A stretch of DNA of 34,987 bases, from assembly GCA_013138865.1 (NCBI GenBank), contig WTBY01000076.1, positions 1 through 34,987 of the forward strand. Reading direction: 5' to 3'. Below the pieces are notes generated by a model that was given only the letters and a program-made list of their open reading frames with translations, made no database searches and was not told where the DNA came from. The position numbers were made by a program, and so were the translations under genes. Below, piece by piece: positions 19,955-27,364 of the stretch. Source of the stretch: Helicobacteraceae bacterium. Its GTDB lineage: Bacteria > Campylobacterota > Campylobacteria > Campylobacterales > Sulfurimonadaceae. Positions within the stretch are counted from its first letter, which is position 1; each line of letters begins with the position of its first letter.

Positions 19955-22814
19955 ATATTATAATTTCACGCGTATTTATGTCTATATTGAGTAAATTTGT
20001 TGCTATTGATTTTGAGTTAAATGTAAAAGATGTGAACTCATTTGAGATAATTGAAATACCCTCAATACATCTAGGTCTATCCGTTCCTATGTACTCAGTT
20101 TTGTAACGGACTTGTTTACCAGTTGTGTCAATTGTTGGTATTTCATCTTTAACTTTTTTCCAAAAGTTAGCTTCACTAAAAGGTTTAAAACCTTTCTCAC
20201 TCGCCCACTCTTTATAAAAATTGTAAGCTAATATTTTAGGCACCATAGACTCTACGTCTAGTTTAATGTTTTCAGTCACAAAGGTACGAATAGGATTAAT
20301 TTCATCTTTGTAAGCTTCAATTTCGCCTTGCATTTTTTTACTCTTAGTGAACTTTCCATTTGCTACTAAAGTTTGCATAGCTCTTAATGAGAGGTTTAAA
20401 ATACCGCCCATTTCATCTTTAAAGCGTTCACTTAAGTCACGTATTTTTTCATCATCTTTAATTTCAGCATCAAAGTTAAGTAGTAACATTCTTCTAAATA
20501 CTGCACTATCAACATCATTACCTTTTGGTTTATCATTACCAGCGAATACTAGCTTTGGCTTCTCATCAGGTTTTAGTTGGTAAGGGTCTCTATTTTTAGG
20601 ATTAATTTGAATAGCATCTTTTGGTGAGACTAAAGCTTTTAGAGTTGAGAACTGCCCTTTATCCATCCCTTTAGTATCTATTTCAGAACCTATATTGATA
20701 AGTTTATTTTGCAGCGAACTTAGTTGGTGATCAAAAAATTGCTGTAGTTGTAAAGAGCTTGTATTGTCTTCACCAAAAAACGAGCGAATAATATCAAGTA
20801 TAACCGACTTACCATTTGCACCACTTTTACCATATAGAAATAAAAATGCTTCATAGTTATGACTTGGTAAGAAACAGTAGCCTATAAATTCCATTAATGT
20901 TTGCTGGTCTGCTTTATCGGGTAAAACTCTATTTAGAAACTTACTCCATTTTGGAGCTTTTGCATTTTCATCATAATTAAATTTTAGAATATTTGTTGCA
21001 CAATCTTTTTTAGTATGCTCTTTTGTAAAAGTTATTTTTGATCGTTTTGAAATTTTAAGAGTTCCATTGAGTAGGTTCATAACTCGTCTATCCTCATAGC
21101 GTCTAACTTCATCAATATTACTAGCTTTTGAAGTTATATTTTCAACTATTTCATCAATGTTTCTTTTGGTCTGTTTTTTGATGTCAAACTTAGCATGATA
21201 AAACCATGTATTATGGATCCATGTTGTTAAGTCCTCTAGTTTGTCAATTGCTTGGTAGTGAGTACCAGTCCATATATATAAAATATTTTGGTATTTAGCA
21301 AATGTGTTTCCAGTAGTTGAAGCCATTTTTAAAAATGCTCTTAGTGCATCTACTATGTGAGTTTGTCTGTAGTTTGTGAGTAGAACTTTTTTAATGCTCA
21401 TAAGACGATCAAAAGTTTTCTCCATGTTTTCCATAGCATCGTCTTTTTCATCACGACCTACTAAAACACTCTTTATCATTACGTCTCTAAAGTCTTGATA
21501 TGAGTTTGCGTTTTTAGTGCCTTTAGAGCGTTTTAAATCTTCTAAAAAATCGTCTACCTCTTTATCATCAAGCTCACCAACTATTTTGAAGATGTTGTAA
21601 GCTTCTCCCTCTTTGTTTGTTTTACTCCATACTGCTTTGATATCTCTAAAGTCTTGGTATGGTGCTATTAGGTGATATTTTTTAAAGTCTAAATCGCAAA
21701 ATTCAGCTATATCATCTATTAGTTCATTTGTAAGTTTATACGTGGAGTATGCGATCGCGTGAAAAATCTCTGATTTATTTTTAAATGCCTGGTCTTTAAA
21801 GAAGTCTGAAACATCATACCCTTTTGGTAGAGCTGGGTCTATGTGATAGAATAGAACTATACGAACATCACTTGCAATACCCTCTAACTCCATAGCTTTT
21901 TTAATGCTATTTTCATAACCAGCTTTGTCGTTGTCAAACCAAATGTAGACTATTTTATCTCTTAATAGCTCTTTGTAGTTTTCCCACGAATTAGAGACAC
22001 CGCCTAAAGTTATGTTGTTAATGTCATAAGCAATAGCGTTGATACAATCTTTTTCACCCTCAAGTAGTAGAACTGCATCACTTTCATGTTGTTGAAAATA
22101 CTCTAATGGGAATGGTGCAACGCTTCCTTTGTAGTGTCCTATCCATTTACCATTGTACATATTTCCATTATGATCTCTTTTAGTTCTATGCTTTATGTTG
22201 AATATCTCATCGCCAACTCTATTTATAGTTACTAAACTATTTTGCTCTAAATCATAACCAATATAATACTCACTCCATTTATAAAAAACTTCATTTTGAA
22301 ATGGGAATAGTTCTCTTAAAAGTGGAGCAACAATAGCATAGTGGTCTTTGTAGTTTTGTAGAAAGTTAGGTGATAGTGCTAACATTTTACCTTTAGCTTT
22401 ATCTCTTAGTTTTTGCTCAGCTTTACCCTCTTTAGCTTTTCTTTTCTCTAGCTCATTTACTCTTTTTTGATGTGTCTCTTCACGCTCTGCTTTTTCTTCA
22501 TCACTCAACTCTTCAACGTCTCGTGCATCAAAACTAATGTTCTCTAATTCGCACACTCTTTTTGAAGCTTCATAGTTTGATATATTTTCAAACTTCTCTA
22601 CAAAGCCTATTGCATCTAGTCCGATACCACAGCCAAAACAGTGTACATAATTAACTTTTTTATTATATGTAAATGAAGCAGATTTATCAGCATGAAAAGG
22701 ACAACACGCTTTATTTGCTTTGAACTCAATACCACTGTAATGAGTCTCTATAAAATCTTTAACATTAATTCCACGCTCATTAATAACTGCGTATGTTTCT
22801 CTATTTTGACTCAT
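19920..22814 (-). CDS. Primase-helicase (CHC2 zinc finger, Toprim, D5_N, SF3 helicase), 964 aa
   Basis: The protein primes and unwinds DNA for phage replication. Residues 37-62 form a CHC2-type zinc finger (CCPFH, CFGC). The Toprim domain lies about 245-310, with LLLEGEKD (Glu252) and Asp294/Asp296 in WFDNDKAG. A charged coiled linker lies at 100-145. A D5_N-like region precedes the superfamily 3 helicase, which has Walker A GKSGANGKS (662-670), Walker B-like KLINIGSEID (704-713) and sensor KLVFAGNDKP (754-763). This single-chain P4-alpha-like build is common in temperate phages and plasmids. The start overlaps a 19-aa frame as TAATG. It is the core gene of the early operon and probably works with the RepL initiator and the SSB-like protein. 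Confidence 0.9.
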   Translation of the reverse strand: MSQNRETYAVINERGINVKDFIETHYSGIEFKANKACCPFHADKSASFTYNKKVNYVHCFGCGIGLDAIGFVEKFENISNYEASKRVCELENISFDARDVEELSDEEKAEREETHQKRVNELEKRKAKEGKAEQKLRDKAKGKMLALSPNFLQNYKDHYAIVAPLLRELFPFQNEVFYKWSEYYIGYDLEQNSLVTINRVGDEIFNIKHRTKRDHNGNMYNGKWIGHYKGSVAPFPLEYFQQHESDAVLLLEGEKDCINAIAYDINNITLGGVSNSWENYKELLRDKIVYIWFDNDKAGYENSIKKAMELEGIASDVRIVLFYHIDPALPKGYDVSDFFKDQAFKNKSEIFHAIAYSTYKLTNELIDDIAEFCDLDFKKYHLIAPYQDFRDIKAVWSKTNKEGEAYNIFKIVGELDDKEVDDFLEDLKRSKGTKNANSYQDFRDVMIKSVLVGRDEKDDAMENMEKTFDRLMSIKKVLLTNYRQTHIVDALRAFLKMASTTGNTFAKYQNILYIWTGTHYQAIDKLEDLTTWIHNTWFYHAKFDIKKQTKRNIDEIVENITSKASNIDEVRRYEDRRVMNLLNGTLKISKRSKITFTKEHTKKDCATNILKFNYDENAKAPKWSKFLNRVLPDKADQQTLMEFIGYCFLPSHNYEAFLFLYGKSGANGKSVILDIIRSFFGEDNTSSLQLQQFFDHQLSSLQNKLINIGSEIDTKGMDKGQFSTLKALVSPKDAIQINPKNRDPYQLKPDEKPKLVFAGNDKPKGNDVDSAVFRRMLLLNFDAEIKDDEKIRDLSERFKDEMGGILNLSLRAMQTLVANGKFTKSKKMQGEIEAYKDEINPIRTFVTENIKLDVESMVPKILAYNFYKEWASEKGFKPFSEANFWKKVKDEIPTIDTTGKQVRYKTEYIGTDRPRCIEGISIISNEFTSFTFNSKSIATNLLNIDINTREIIIFEEGGTSETNS

Positions 22815-22873
22815 TATCTAACACCTCTATATCTTTTATAAAACTCTTCTGCTTCGTCGTATAAACTTAACAT
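22814..22873 (-). CDS. Possible 19-aa coupling peptide before the primase
   Basis: AAGGA lies 6 bases before ATG, and the 19-codon frame (MLSLYDEAEEFYKRYRGVR) ends in TAATG, giving the primase start. It may serve to deliver ribosomes to the primase start codon, or be a true acidic/basic microprotein. Confidence 0.4.
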   Translation of the reverse strand: MLSLYDEAEEFYKRYRGVR

Positions 22874-22904
22874 TCAATATCCTTGTATTTTTGTGTAGTA
22901 CGCA

Positions 22905-23108
22905 TCATCTAAAAACCTCTATTATTTCAAAACCATTTACATAGCCAACTAGTTTTATTCTTTTTTGTGAAGCATAATTAATAATTTGTGTAATTTCAGG
23001 AGTTACAAAAAAATCTTGGTCTGAGTCAATATTTAACTTTTCACAAATATTTCTAAAATAAAAAGGGTTTATTTTAGTTAGGATAATGGCTTCTATTCGA
23101 GTTTTCAT
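22905..23108 (-). CDS. Small protein with GYVNGF motif, 67 aa
   Basis: I chose ATG at 23108, which overlaps the preceding stop as TAATG; a GTG at 23117 is also in frame. Residues 1-40 include a helix-rich segment (INPFYFRNICEKLNID). The C-terminus (KRIKLVGYVNGFEIIEVFR) matches the 53-aa protein at 12885-13046. The two lie in different minus-strand clusters, so they may be co-regulated relatives or antagonists. No family is recognised. Confidence 0.6.
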   Translation of the reverse strand: MKTRIEAIILTKINPFYFRNICEKLNIDSDQDFFVTPEITQIINYASQKRIKLVGYVNGFEIIEVFR

Positions 23109-23536
23109 TATAGACACGCTTCGAAAAGATTGTTTTGTTTTATGAAAGTTTGAAGTAGCTCTTTTATTTCTAAAGCGTGTTCTACTTGTACGAATGTAAA
23201 ACGATGTAAATATCTATAGAGAGTATCTTTTTTAATAGGTCTATTTTGTTTAATAGTTAATTTATAAATTTCATTTGCTAGTGAACTTGCTGTAGGAGTT
23301 GACTCTAATGCTTTAAAATAAAGAGTTTGCAACTCTTCTTGCATTGGTGTTTTATAGTTTGTATTAATTAGTAGTTTTCCATCTTTATCGGTTTTAAAAC
23401 GTAGATGATTACCAGCAGTTTGCTTATATGTTAATGTACGTAACGAACTTGGAGCTATATCTTTTTGGTATGCTAAAACATCAATTGGTACAAACATTAA
23501 ACTACTCACAAATAATAAGATTTTGGTCTCTCTCAT
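23108..23536 (-). CDS. First gene of the early operon, possible DNA-binding regulator, 142 aa
   Basis: AAAGGA lies 8 bases before ATG. The middle of the N-terminal half (VPIDVLAYQKDIAPSSLR, then HLRFKTDKDGKLLIN) resembles the short winged or excisionase-like HTH of phage regulators. The first 22 residues are hydrophobic enough to mimic a signal peptide (ILLFVSSLMFVPIDVLA), so an exported protein cannot be excluded. As the first gene divergent from the CI-like repressor it occupies the Cro/early-regulator position. Its start codon is embedded in a 14-bp inverted repeat with the leader. Confidence 0.6.
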   Translation of the reverse strand: MRETKILLFVSSLMFVPIDVLAYQKDIAPSSLRTLTYKQTAGNHLRFKTDKDGKLLINTNYKTPMQEELQTLYFKALESTPTASSLANEIYKLTIKQNRPIKKDTLYRYLHRFTFVQVEHALEIKELLQTFIKQNNLFEACL

Positions 23537-23610
23537 TAGGGTTCCTTTAATTAAAACTATGTAGAGAAATCAAGCGAGAGAGACCAAAAACCACTTAATT
23601 GCTCTACATA
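23521..23610 (-). promoter_or_regulatory. Interleaved inverted repeats at the start of the early operon
   Basis: Repeat B: TTTTGGTCTCTCTC (23521-23534, covering part of the start codon and first codons) is the exact complement of GAGAGAGACCAAAA (23576-23589). Repeat A: TATGTAGAG (23558-23566) pairs with CTCTACATA (23602-23610). The arms alternate (A, B, A, B), so the RNA can form a pseudoknot or two exclusive hairpins, one of which would hide the start codon. Confidence 0.6.
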
Positions 23611-23646
23611 ATTCTAAATATTTATTTAAAAATGTACGATAATTGT

Positions 23647-23652
23647 TATAAT
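23647..23652 (+). promoter_or_regulatory. TATAAT -10 box of the CI-like repressor gene
   Basis: A perfect TATAAT lies 80 bases before the repressor ATG, placing both operators in the leader or just downstream of the start point. On the other strand, TATAAC and TATAAG boxes just left of the operators could serve the early operon. Confidence 0.45.
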
Positions 23653-23675
23653 GTACTTATATATATGCTAACTAA

Positions 23676-23704
23676 GTCATTATGACACATTACAGTCATA
23701 ATGA
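23676..23704. promoter_or_regulatory. Paired palindromic operators of the CI-like repressor
   Basis: GTCATTATGAC (23676-23686) is a perfect palindrome around a central T. GTCATAATGAT (23695-23705) is a near-perfect second copy, and together they form 10-bp inverted arms 8 bases apart. They lie between the divergent repressor and early operon. A third copy with one change, GCCATTATGAC, lies at 25029-25039. Confidence 0.65.
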
Positions 23705-23731
23705 TTAATTTATTATTAAAAGGTATTTATA

Positions 23732-24097
23732 ATGAATGATAATACAGAATTAGTGTTTTTAAGATTGAAAGATATTTTAAATATTAAAAGCGATAAAGAT
23801 TTAGCTACATTCTTAGGATTAAAAAGCATTAGTAACTATAAAAAGCGTAACTATCTACCTTATGATGAGATTATTCAAAAGGCTGAGATAGGGCTTTACC
23901 ATTTAGACTATGTATTTTTAGGTGTTGGAAAAAAGCAGTATGACAAGGCTAAATTAAATTTGGATGAGTCAGAGCAAGATGTAAGTAATGCGAGGCTAGA
24001 GCTTTTACAAAAAATACTAAAGTATGGAAACGAGGCTCTTTTTAAACAGATTGATGAGAGACTAGATAAGTTGAAAGATATTAGTGAACTTAAATAA
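23732..24097 (+). CDS. CI-like repressor, 121 aa
   Basis: AAAAGG lies 10 bases before ATG. Residues 9-50 match the phage CI repressor HTH domain: LKDILNIKSDKDLATFLGLK, then ISNYKKRNYLPYDEII, and a following LDYVFLGVG. The rest is a short helical region for dimerisation, without the peptidase domain of LexA-type repressors, so induction would need an antirepressor or other signal rather than self-cleavage. It diverges from the early operon across the palindromic operators. This gene supports a temperate lifestyle. Confidence 0.78.
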   Translation: MNDNTELVFLRLKDILNIKSDKDLATFLGLKSISNYKKRNYLPYDEIIQKAEIGLYHLDYVFLGVGKKQYDKAKLNLDESEQDVSNARLELLQKILKYGNEALFKQIDERLDKLKDISELK

Positions 24098-24155
24098 GAT
24101 AATATGCTTCTTTTATGCACACGATTTTATACAAATTGATTATAGAGGTAAGTTT

Positions 24156-24197
24156 ATGTGTAGGTGTTGTTATGATGTTAAAAAGAGGTTAAAGTAA
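24156..24197 (+). CDS. Possible 13-aa cysteine-rich peptide
   Basis: GAGG lies 7 bases before ATG and the frame reads MCRCCYDVKKRLK. Its 3' half runs into the terminator after the repressor gene. The ribosome binding site is good, but the frame is too short to judge. Confidence 0.25.
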   Translation: MCRCCYDVKKRLK

Positions 24198-24209
24198 CCC
24201 CTCTTTTTT
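24180..24209. terminator. Bidirectional intrinsic terminator between repressor and repL
   Basis: AAAAAGAGG (24180-24188) pairs with CCTCTTTTT (24200-24208) with an 11-base loop, giving a T run in both directions. The stop codon of the convergent repL gene lies in the loop. Confidence 0.7.
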
Positions 24210-24926
24210 CATCTCTAATTTTAATTTCATCTCTTGAATAGCTAACTCTTTACTTTTATTTTGTGCATTTAATATGTCTAGTTCACTATGTTGTGGAGAT
24301 GGTGGAGTTATTTTTGGTTCTTCAAATGTCATTACTGCTTGTTTTTCATTCTCTTCTACCAATATCTCTTGAACATTTACACCATTTTCAACTGTTTGAG
24401 TTGCTTCTATAACTTTATGTTCATTCATATCAAACTCTTTGTCTGTTATAGTGATAACTTTTCTAGTCTCTACTTTTTCCATTGTTTGAAAATCAAAGTC
24501 GTAAGCTATCTCATGTCTAAGTTTTTCTACTTCATCCCAGTTCCCTTTACCAAAGAGGTGAGGGTTTAGGTACGAGAGTCCGTTGTCATCTTTTATAATT
24601 ACCTCTTTTGCACTTAATCCTTTAATAGCTTTATTTACATAAGATTTATCTACATCAAGTTTTTTAGTTATGGTTGCTCTTATAGCTGGTGACATATTAA
24701 GTAAATTTTCTACTCCTACATATTTAGCTAGTATTTCGGCTAATACTACTGTCTCACCTTTTGTTAAGTGTTCTAAAAAAGCTACGTGTTTAGAGAACAA
24801 CATAACAAAGTCAGGAGTTCTTGAAGCTTTTGATAATCTTCTACTAGATGTTGTTGTTATCTCACCAGTTTGCTGGTCTACAGTTTTTACATCTTCTCTG
24901 TATACAACATTACGATCATTTTTCAT
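24189..24926 (-). CDS. repL: RepL-family plasmid replication initiator, 245 aa
   Basis: AAAGGG lies 5-6 bases before ATG. The order of motifs matches the RepL family: an early TGEI, TPDFVMLFSKHVAFLEHL (38-55), an HTH at about 78-105 (MSPAIRATITKKL, SYVNKAIKGL) and the hallmark NPHLFGKGNW (121-130) followed by EKLR. RepL initiates replication of small Gram-positive plasmids and drives lytic replication in phage P1. Residues 140-245 are extra: an acidic region and a Lys/Glu-rich C-terminal helix not needed in the core family. The origin usually lies in or near the gene. The gene has its own upstream region, with an operator-like GCCATTATGAC. Confidence 0.82.
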   Translation of the reverse strand: MKNDRNVVYREDVKTVDQQTGEITTTSSRRLSKASRTPDFVMLFSKHVAFLEHLTKGETVVLAEILAKYVGVENLLNMSPAIRATITKKLDVDKSYVNKAIKGLSAKEVIIKDDNGLSYLNPHLFGKGNWDEVEKLRHEIAYDFDFQTMEKVETRKVITITDKEFDMNEHKVIEATQTVENGVNVQEILVEENEKQAVMTFEEPKITPPSPQHSELDILNAQNKSKELAIQEMKLKLEMKKEGLL

Positions 24927-25002
24927 TTTAGCCCTTTATGAGGATATTAAAGTCCTTAAATTTATAGTGACAGTTTACAAAAAAGGATTTTAATTTCCTC
25001 TT

Positions 25003-25022
25003 AAAGGAAAGATATTTCCTTT
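25003..25022. repeat. 8-bp palindrome upstream of repL
   Basis: AAAGGAAA (25003-25010) and TTTCCTTT (25015-25022) surround GATA. Similar AAAAGGA and TTTCCTC pieces lie just left of it at about 24980-25000. It lies 77 bases before the repL start and may be an operator or part of an origin. Confidence 0.4.
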
Positions 25023-25028
25023 CAATGA

Positions 25029-25039
25029 GCCATTATGAC
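25029..25039. promoter_or_regulatory. Third CI-type operator copy, upstream of repL
   Basis: GCCATTATGAC differs by one base from the perfect palindrome GTCATTATGAC at 23676-23686. Its place upstream of repL suggests that the repressor also controls the initiator, tying replication mode to lysogeny. Confidence 0.45.
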
Positions 25040-25199
25040 TCTTTAATGAGTGAGAATGATTACTTAAAGGGGTGAAAATGGCTCATTTTAAAACTGCTTT
25101 AAAAGCCTATATTTAGGGGTTAAGTGTATATTTGTACGTAAAAACTCTATATTATATTAATAGAGATTACTTACACATTAACTTTTCATATTTAAGGAG

Positions 25200-25220
25200 G
25201 GAGCTAAAGCGCTCCTTTTA
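25200..25220 (+). terminator. Intrinsic terminator upstream of the portal promoter
   Basis: GGAGC (25200-25204), loop TAAAGC and GCTCC (25211-25215) are followed by a T-rich tract. It would insulate the late operon from plus-strand transcription of the region before it, or end a small RNA from there. Confidence 0.65.
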
Positions 25221-25253
25221 TTTTACTCTTGACAACTTCCAGTCGTAAAGAGG

Positions 25254-25293
25254 TTGGTTTTTATTTCGACCCCCTGAAGGGGACAAAAACCAA
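25254..25293. other. Strong two-tier hairpin before the late promoter
   Basis: The outer stem TTGGTTTTT (25254-25262) pairs with AAAAACCAA (25285-25293), and the inner stem CCCC (25271-25274) with GGGG (25279-25282) closes a TGAA loop. It has no T run on the plus strand beyond the stem. It could be a structured RNA element, a replication signal or a transcription pause site. Confidence 0.5.
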
Positions 25294-25308
25294 TAGTGCA
25301 AATTAATA

Positions 25309-25338
25309 TTGACAAACTAGCAATAAATATACCTTAAT
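25309..25338 (+). promoter_or_regulatory. Candidate late promoter upstream of portal
   Basis: TTGACA (25309-25314) and CTTAAT (25333-25338) are 18 bases apart, about 30 bases before the portal ATG. The -35 lies in the 13-base direct repeat TGACAAACTAGCA (25310-25322), which recurs at 26949-26961 before the next gene. Confidence 0.45.
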
Positions 25339-25366
25339 CTATGATAATTAAATAAAGTAGGTTTTT

Positions 25367-26950
25367 ATGGATAAGAATAAAGATAGCGACTTAACACTTA
25401 TAGAAAAAGCGTTTGATAAACTTGAGCCTTACAAAGAGATATGGTTAGAGCATGAACTATATTATAGGTCTAGGCATAGTACTAAACAGTTAAAGAAATT
25501 AGAAAAAAGAGGTAGATCTAAACTCTTTATATCTACTACAAGAAATACAGTGAACATAGTACGCTCAATTTTCTCTAATAGTTTTTTCTCTCAGGGTTGT
25601 CCTATTGAGATTATTAATATTAATAATAAAGGTGGTGAGCGTGAGCGAAATATTACTAAAATTATTAAATATTATTATGAGAAGAAAAAACCACGCAAAG
25701 AGTTAAACAAAGCATTTTTAAGTGCTTTACTTTACAACATGGGAATAGTGATTACTTACTGGGATGATATAAAAAAAAGAGTTGCTACTTTTCATGTTCC
25801 AATTACGGATATTGCTTTTGATGCTGATGCTAGAAATATTGATGATGTTGAGTATGTAGCTTATAGGTTTAATGAGTCAATGTCTCAAATTAAGTCAAAA
25901 ATCAAAAGTAATATTTATGATAAAGCTACTGCAAAAGAGCTTTTTAGTGAAGAGCAATTAAATGGTAGTAGTCTTAGAAGATACGAGGTAAAAGAGATTT
26001 ACAAACGCTCAGGCAATAGGTGGGTTTATAAAACTTTTTGTAATGGAAAACTTATACGTAAATCTAAAGTTAAAAAAATACCTTTTAATTATGGAATTGC
26101 TTTAGAGAGCATAGCTTCTATTGATGATGCAGAGAGAGCAGAACAGATACTTGTATATGGTGAGAGTTTAGTTAATCAGATAAAACATTTGAATGATGAG
26201 ATAAATCAAAAACGTAACCAAAAAAATGACATACAAGAAGAAATGATTAATCCATCTGTCATGGTTGGTGACAAGTCTCAAGTTAATCCAAATGATTTAA
26301 AAAAAGGTGCTGGTAAAAGAATAAGAGTTAAAGGTAGTCTTAGTGAGATAAAGTTTGTGCCTACTCCTAATGACTATCCTATTAATTCAGATTTAGCATT
26401 TTTAGACAAAGACTTGGGTGAGGCTAGTGGTGTTAACTCTATTCAAAATGGTAACACTAGCTCAAGCGATAGGCGCTCAGGTGAAGCGTTAGCAATTGTT
26501 AACTCTAACTCTACTACACGTATTGCTGACATGATTGACTTAATTAATGAGACTCTTTTTGAACACTGGGCTAAAGATTTTGTTAGGCTAGTTATGGCTA
26601 ATGCAGACGATAGGGTTATAGACAAAATTACTGGTGAAGTCAACTATTTTGGTGCAAAAGGTAGACGTGATGAGTTTGAGTTTGAGTTAAAAATAAACTT
26701 CGGTATGACACTTGATAAAGAGAAGCGTATATCTGACTTGATAAATATACTACTTCCTATTACACAAAACCAAAATATTAATCCAAAAATTGCAGAGAGA
26801 GTTCTTAAAGAGGCACTATCTATACGTTTTGGTGATGCTGAATTTCTTGATGATATGGCAAATACTAATAGTGAGGAGGTTCCACCACTAGATGAAAATG
26901 AAAAAAGAGTTGCAAAAGAGCTAAATATGCTTGGGTCTCAAAAAGTATGA
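25367..26950 (+). CDS. Portal protein, 527 aa
   Basis: It forms the ring at the head vertex through which DNA passes. The evidence is size, position at the head of the late operon just before the scaffold and capsid genes, and portal-like sequence: an N-terminal helical region (YKEIWLEHELYYRSR), the central segment with ITDIAFDADARNIDDVEYV, long helices around residues 260-300 (VNQIKHLNDEINQKRNQK) and RRSGEALAIVNSNSTTRIADMI at about 370-390. It resembles podovirus head-tail connectors. The terminase genes that must dock on it lie about 6 kb away on the opposite strand. Confidence 0.82.
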   Translation: MDKNKDSDLTLIEKAFDKLEPYKEIWLEHELYYRSRHSTKQLKKLEKRGRSKLFISTTRNTVNIVRSIFSNSFFSQGCPIEIININNKGGERERNITKIIKYYYEKKKPRKELNKAFLSALLYNMGIVITYWDDIKKRVATFHVPITDIAFDADARNIDDVEYVAYRFNESMSQIKSKIKSNIYDKATAKELFSEEQLNGSSLRRYEVKEIYKRSGNRWVYKTFCNGKLIRKSKVKKIPFNYGIALESIASIDDAERAEQILVYGESLVNQIKHLNDEINQKRNQKNDIQEEMINPSVMVGDKSQVNPNDLKKGAGKRIRVKGSLSEIKFVPTPNDYPINSDLAFLDKDLGEASGVNSIQNGNTSSSDRRSGEALAIVNSNSTTRIADMIDLINETLFEHWAKDFVRLVMANADDRVIDKITGEVNYFGAKGRRDEFEFELKINFGMTLDKEKRISDLINILLPITQNQNINPKIAERVLKEALSIRFGDAEFLDDMANTNSEEVPPLDENEKRVAKELNMLGSQKV

Positions 26951-26961
26951 CAAACTAGCAT
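26949..26961 (+). repeat. Second copy of TGACAAACTAGCA, after the portal gene
   Basis: This exact 13-base copy of the element at 25310-25322 starts at the portal stop codon and lies 44 bases before the next ATG. A promoter with a weak -10 (TAAAAT, spacing too long) is possible, as is a site for a late regulator. Confidence 0.4.
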
Positions 26962-27004
26962 TTTTGTATTAGTAAAATTAATAAATAAAATTTAGGAGCT
27001 AAAT

Positions 27005-27364
27005 ATGGCAAAGGAAAAAACTGAAATTGCACTTGGCAAAGTAGTTAGTATTAGTGATAGTGGTATCTGTGTTACAGATAAAAATAAGAGAACATTTGTT
27101 GATGCAAAAATAGGCGATGTTCTTATTATGGATAAGATTAGTCGTAAGGTGTCTATTAAGTGTGTTGAAAAAGATACACCTACTGTTGGTACTGGTGAAG
27201 ATGGTGAACTTGAGAAAACTAAAGTAGAGTTAGAAAAGGCTAAAACTGAACTTGGTACTTTGAAAACTCAGGTTGCAGACCTTAGCAAAGTTGTTGAGTC
27301 TTTAAAAGCACAAACAGATAATGACAAAGCTGGTGATAAAACAGAGGGTGCTGGTGATGCGTAG
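27005..27364 (+). CDS. Hypothetical capsid-region protein, 119 aa
   Basis: AGGAG lies 7 bases before ATG. Residues 1-55 form a beta-rich domain (GKVVSISDSGICVTD, IGDVLIMDKISRKVSI), and residues 65-105 are an acidic coiled coil (ELEKTKVELEKAKTEL). The position between portal and scaffold-like genes suggests a head accessory or assembly factor. Its end overlaps the next gene by 8 bases. Confidence 0.65.
   Translation: MAKEKTEIALGKVVSISDSGICVTDKNKRTFVDAKIGDVLIMDKISRKVSIKCVEKDTPTVGTGEDGELEKTKVELEKAKTELGTLKTQVADLSKVVESLKAQTDNDKAGDKTEGAGDA

Larger units (their letters stand above)
24927..25366. other. 440-bp non-coding region between repL and portal
   Basis: It holds a palindrome AAAGGAAA-GATA-TTTCCTTT (25003-25022), an operator-like site (25029-25039), a 12-codon micro-ORF at 25078-25116 with AAGGGG upstream, a CTCTAT/ATAGAG hairpin near 25147-25167, a plus-strand terminator (25200-25220), a strong hairpin (25254-25293) and a late promoter (25309-25338). 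It separates replication control from the late operon and is a candidate for origin functions of RepL. Confidence 0.7.

Noticed and set aside
23108-23536. 142-aa early protein as a secreted protein
   Set aside because: The hydrophobic start runs directly into an HTH-like region and the gene occupies a regulator position; secretion is possible but less likely.
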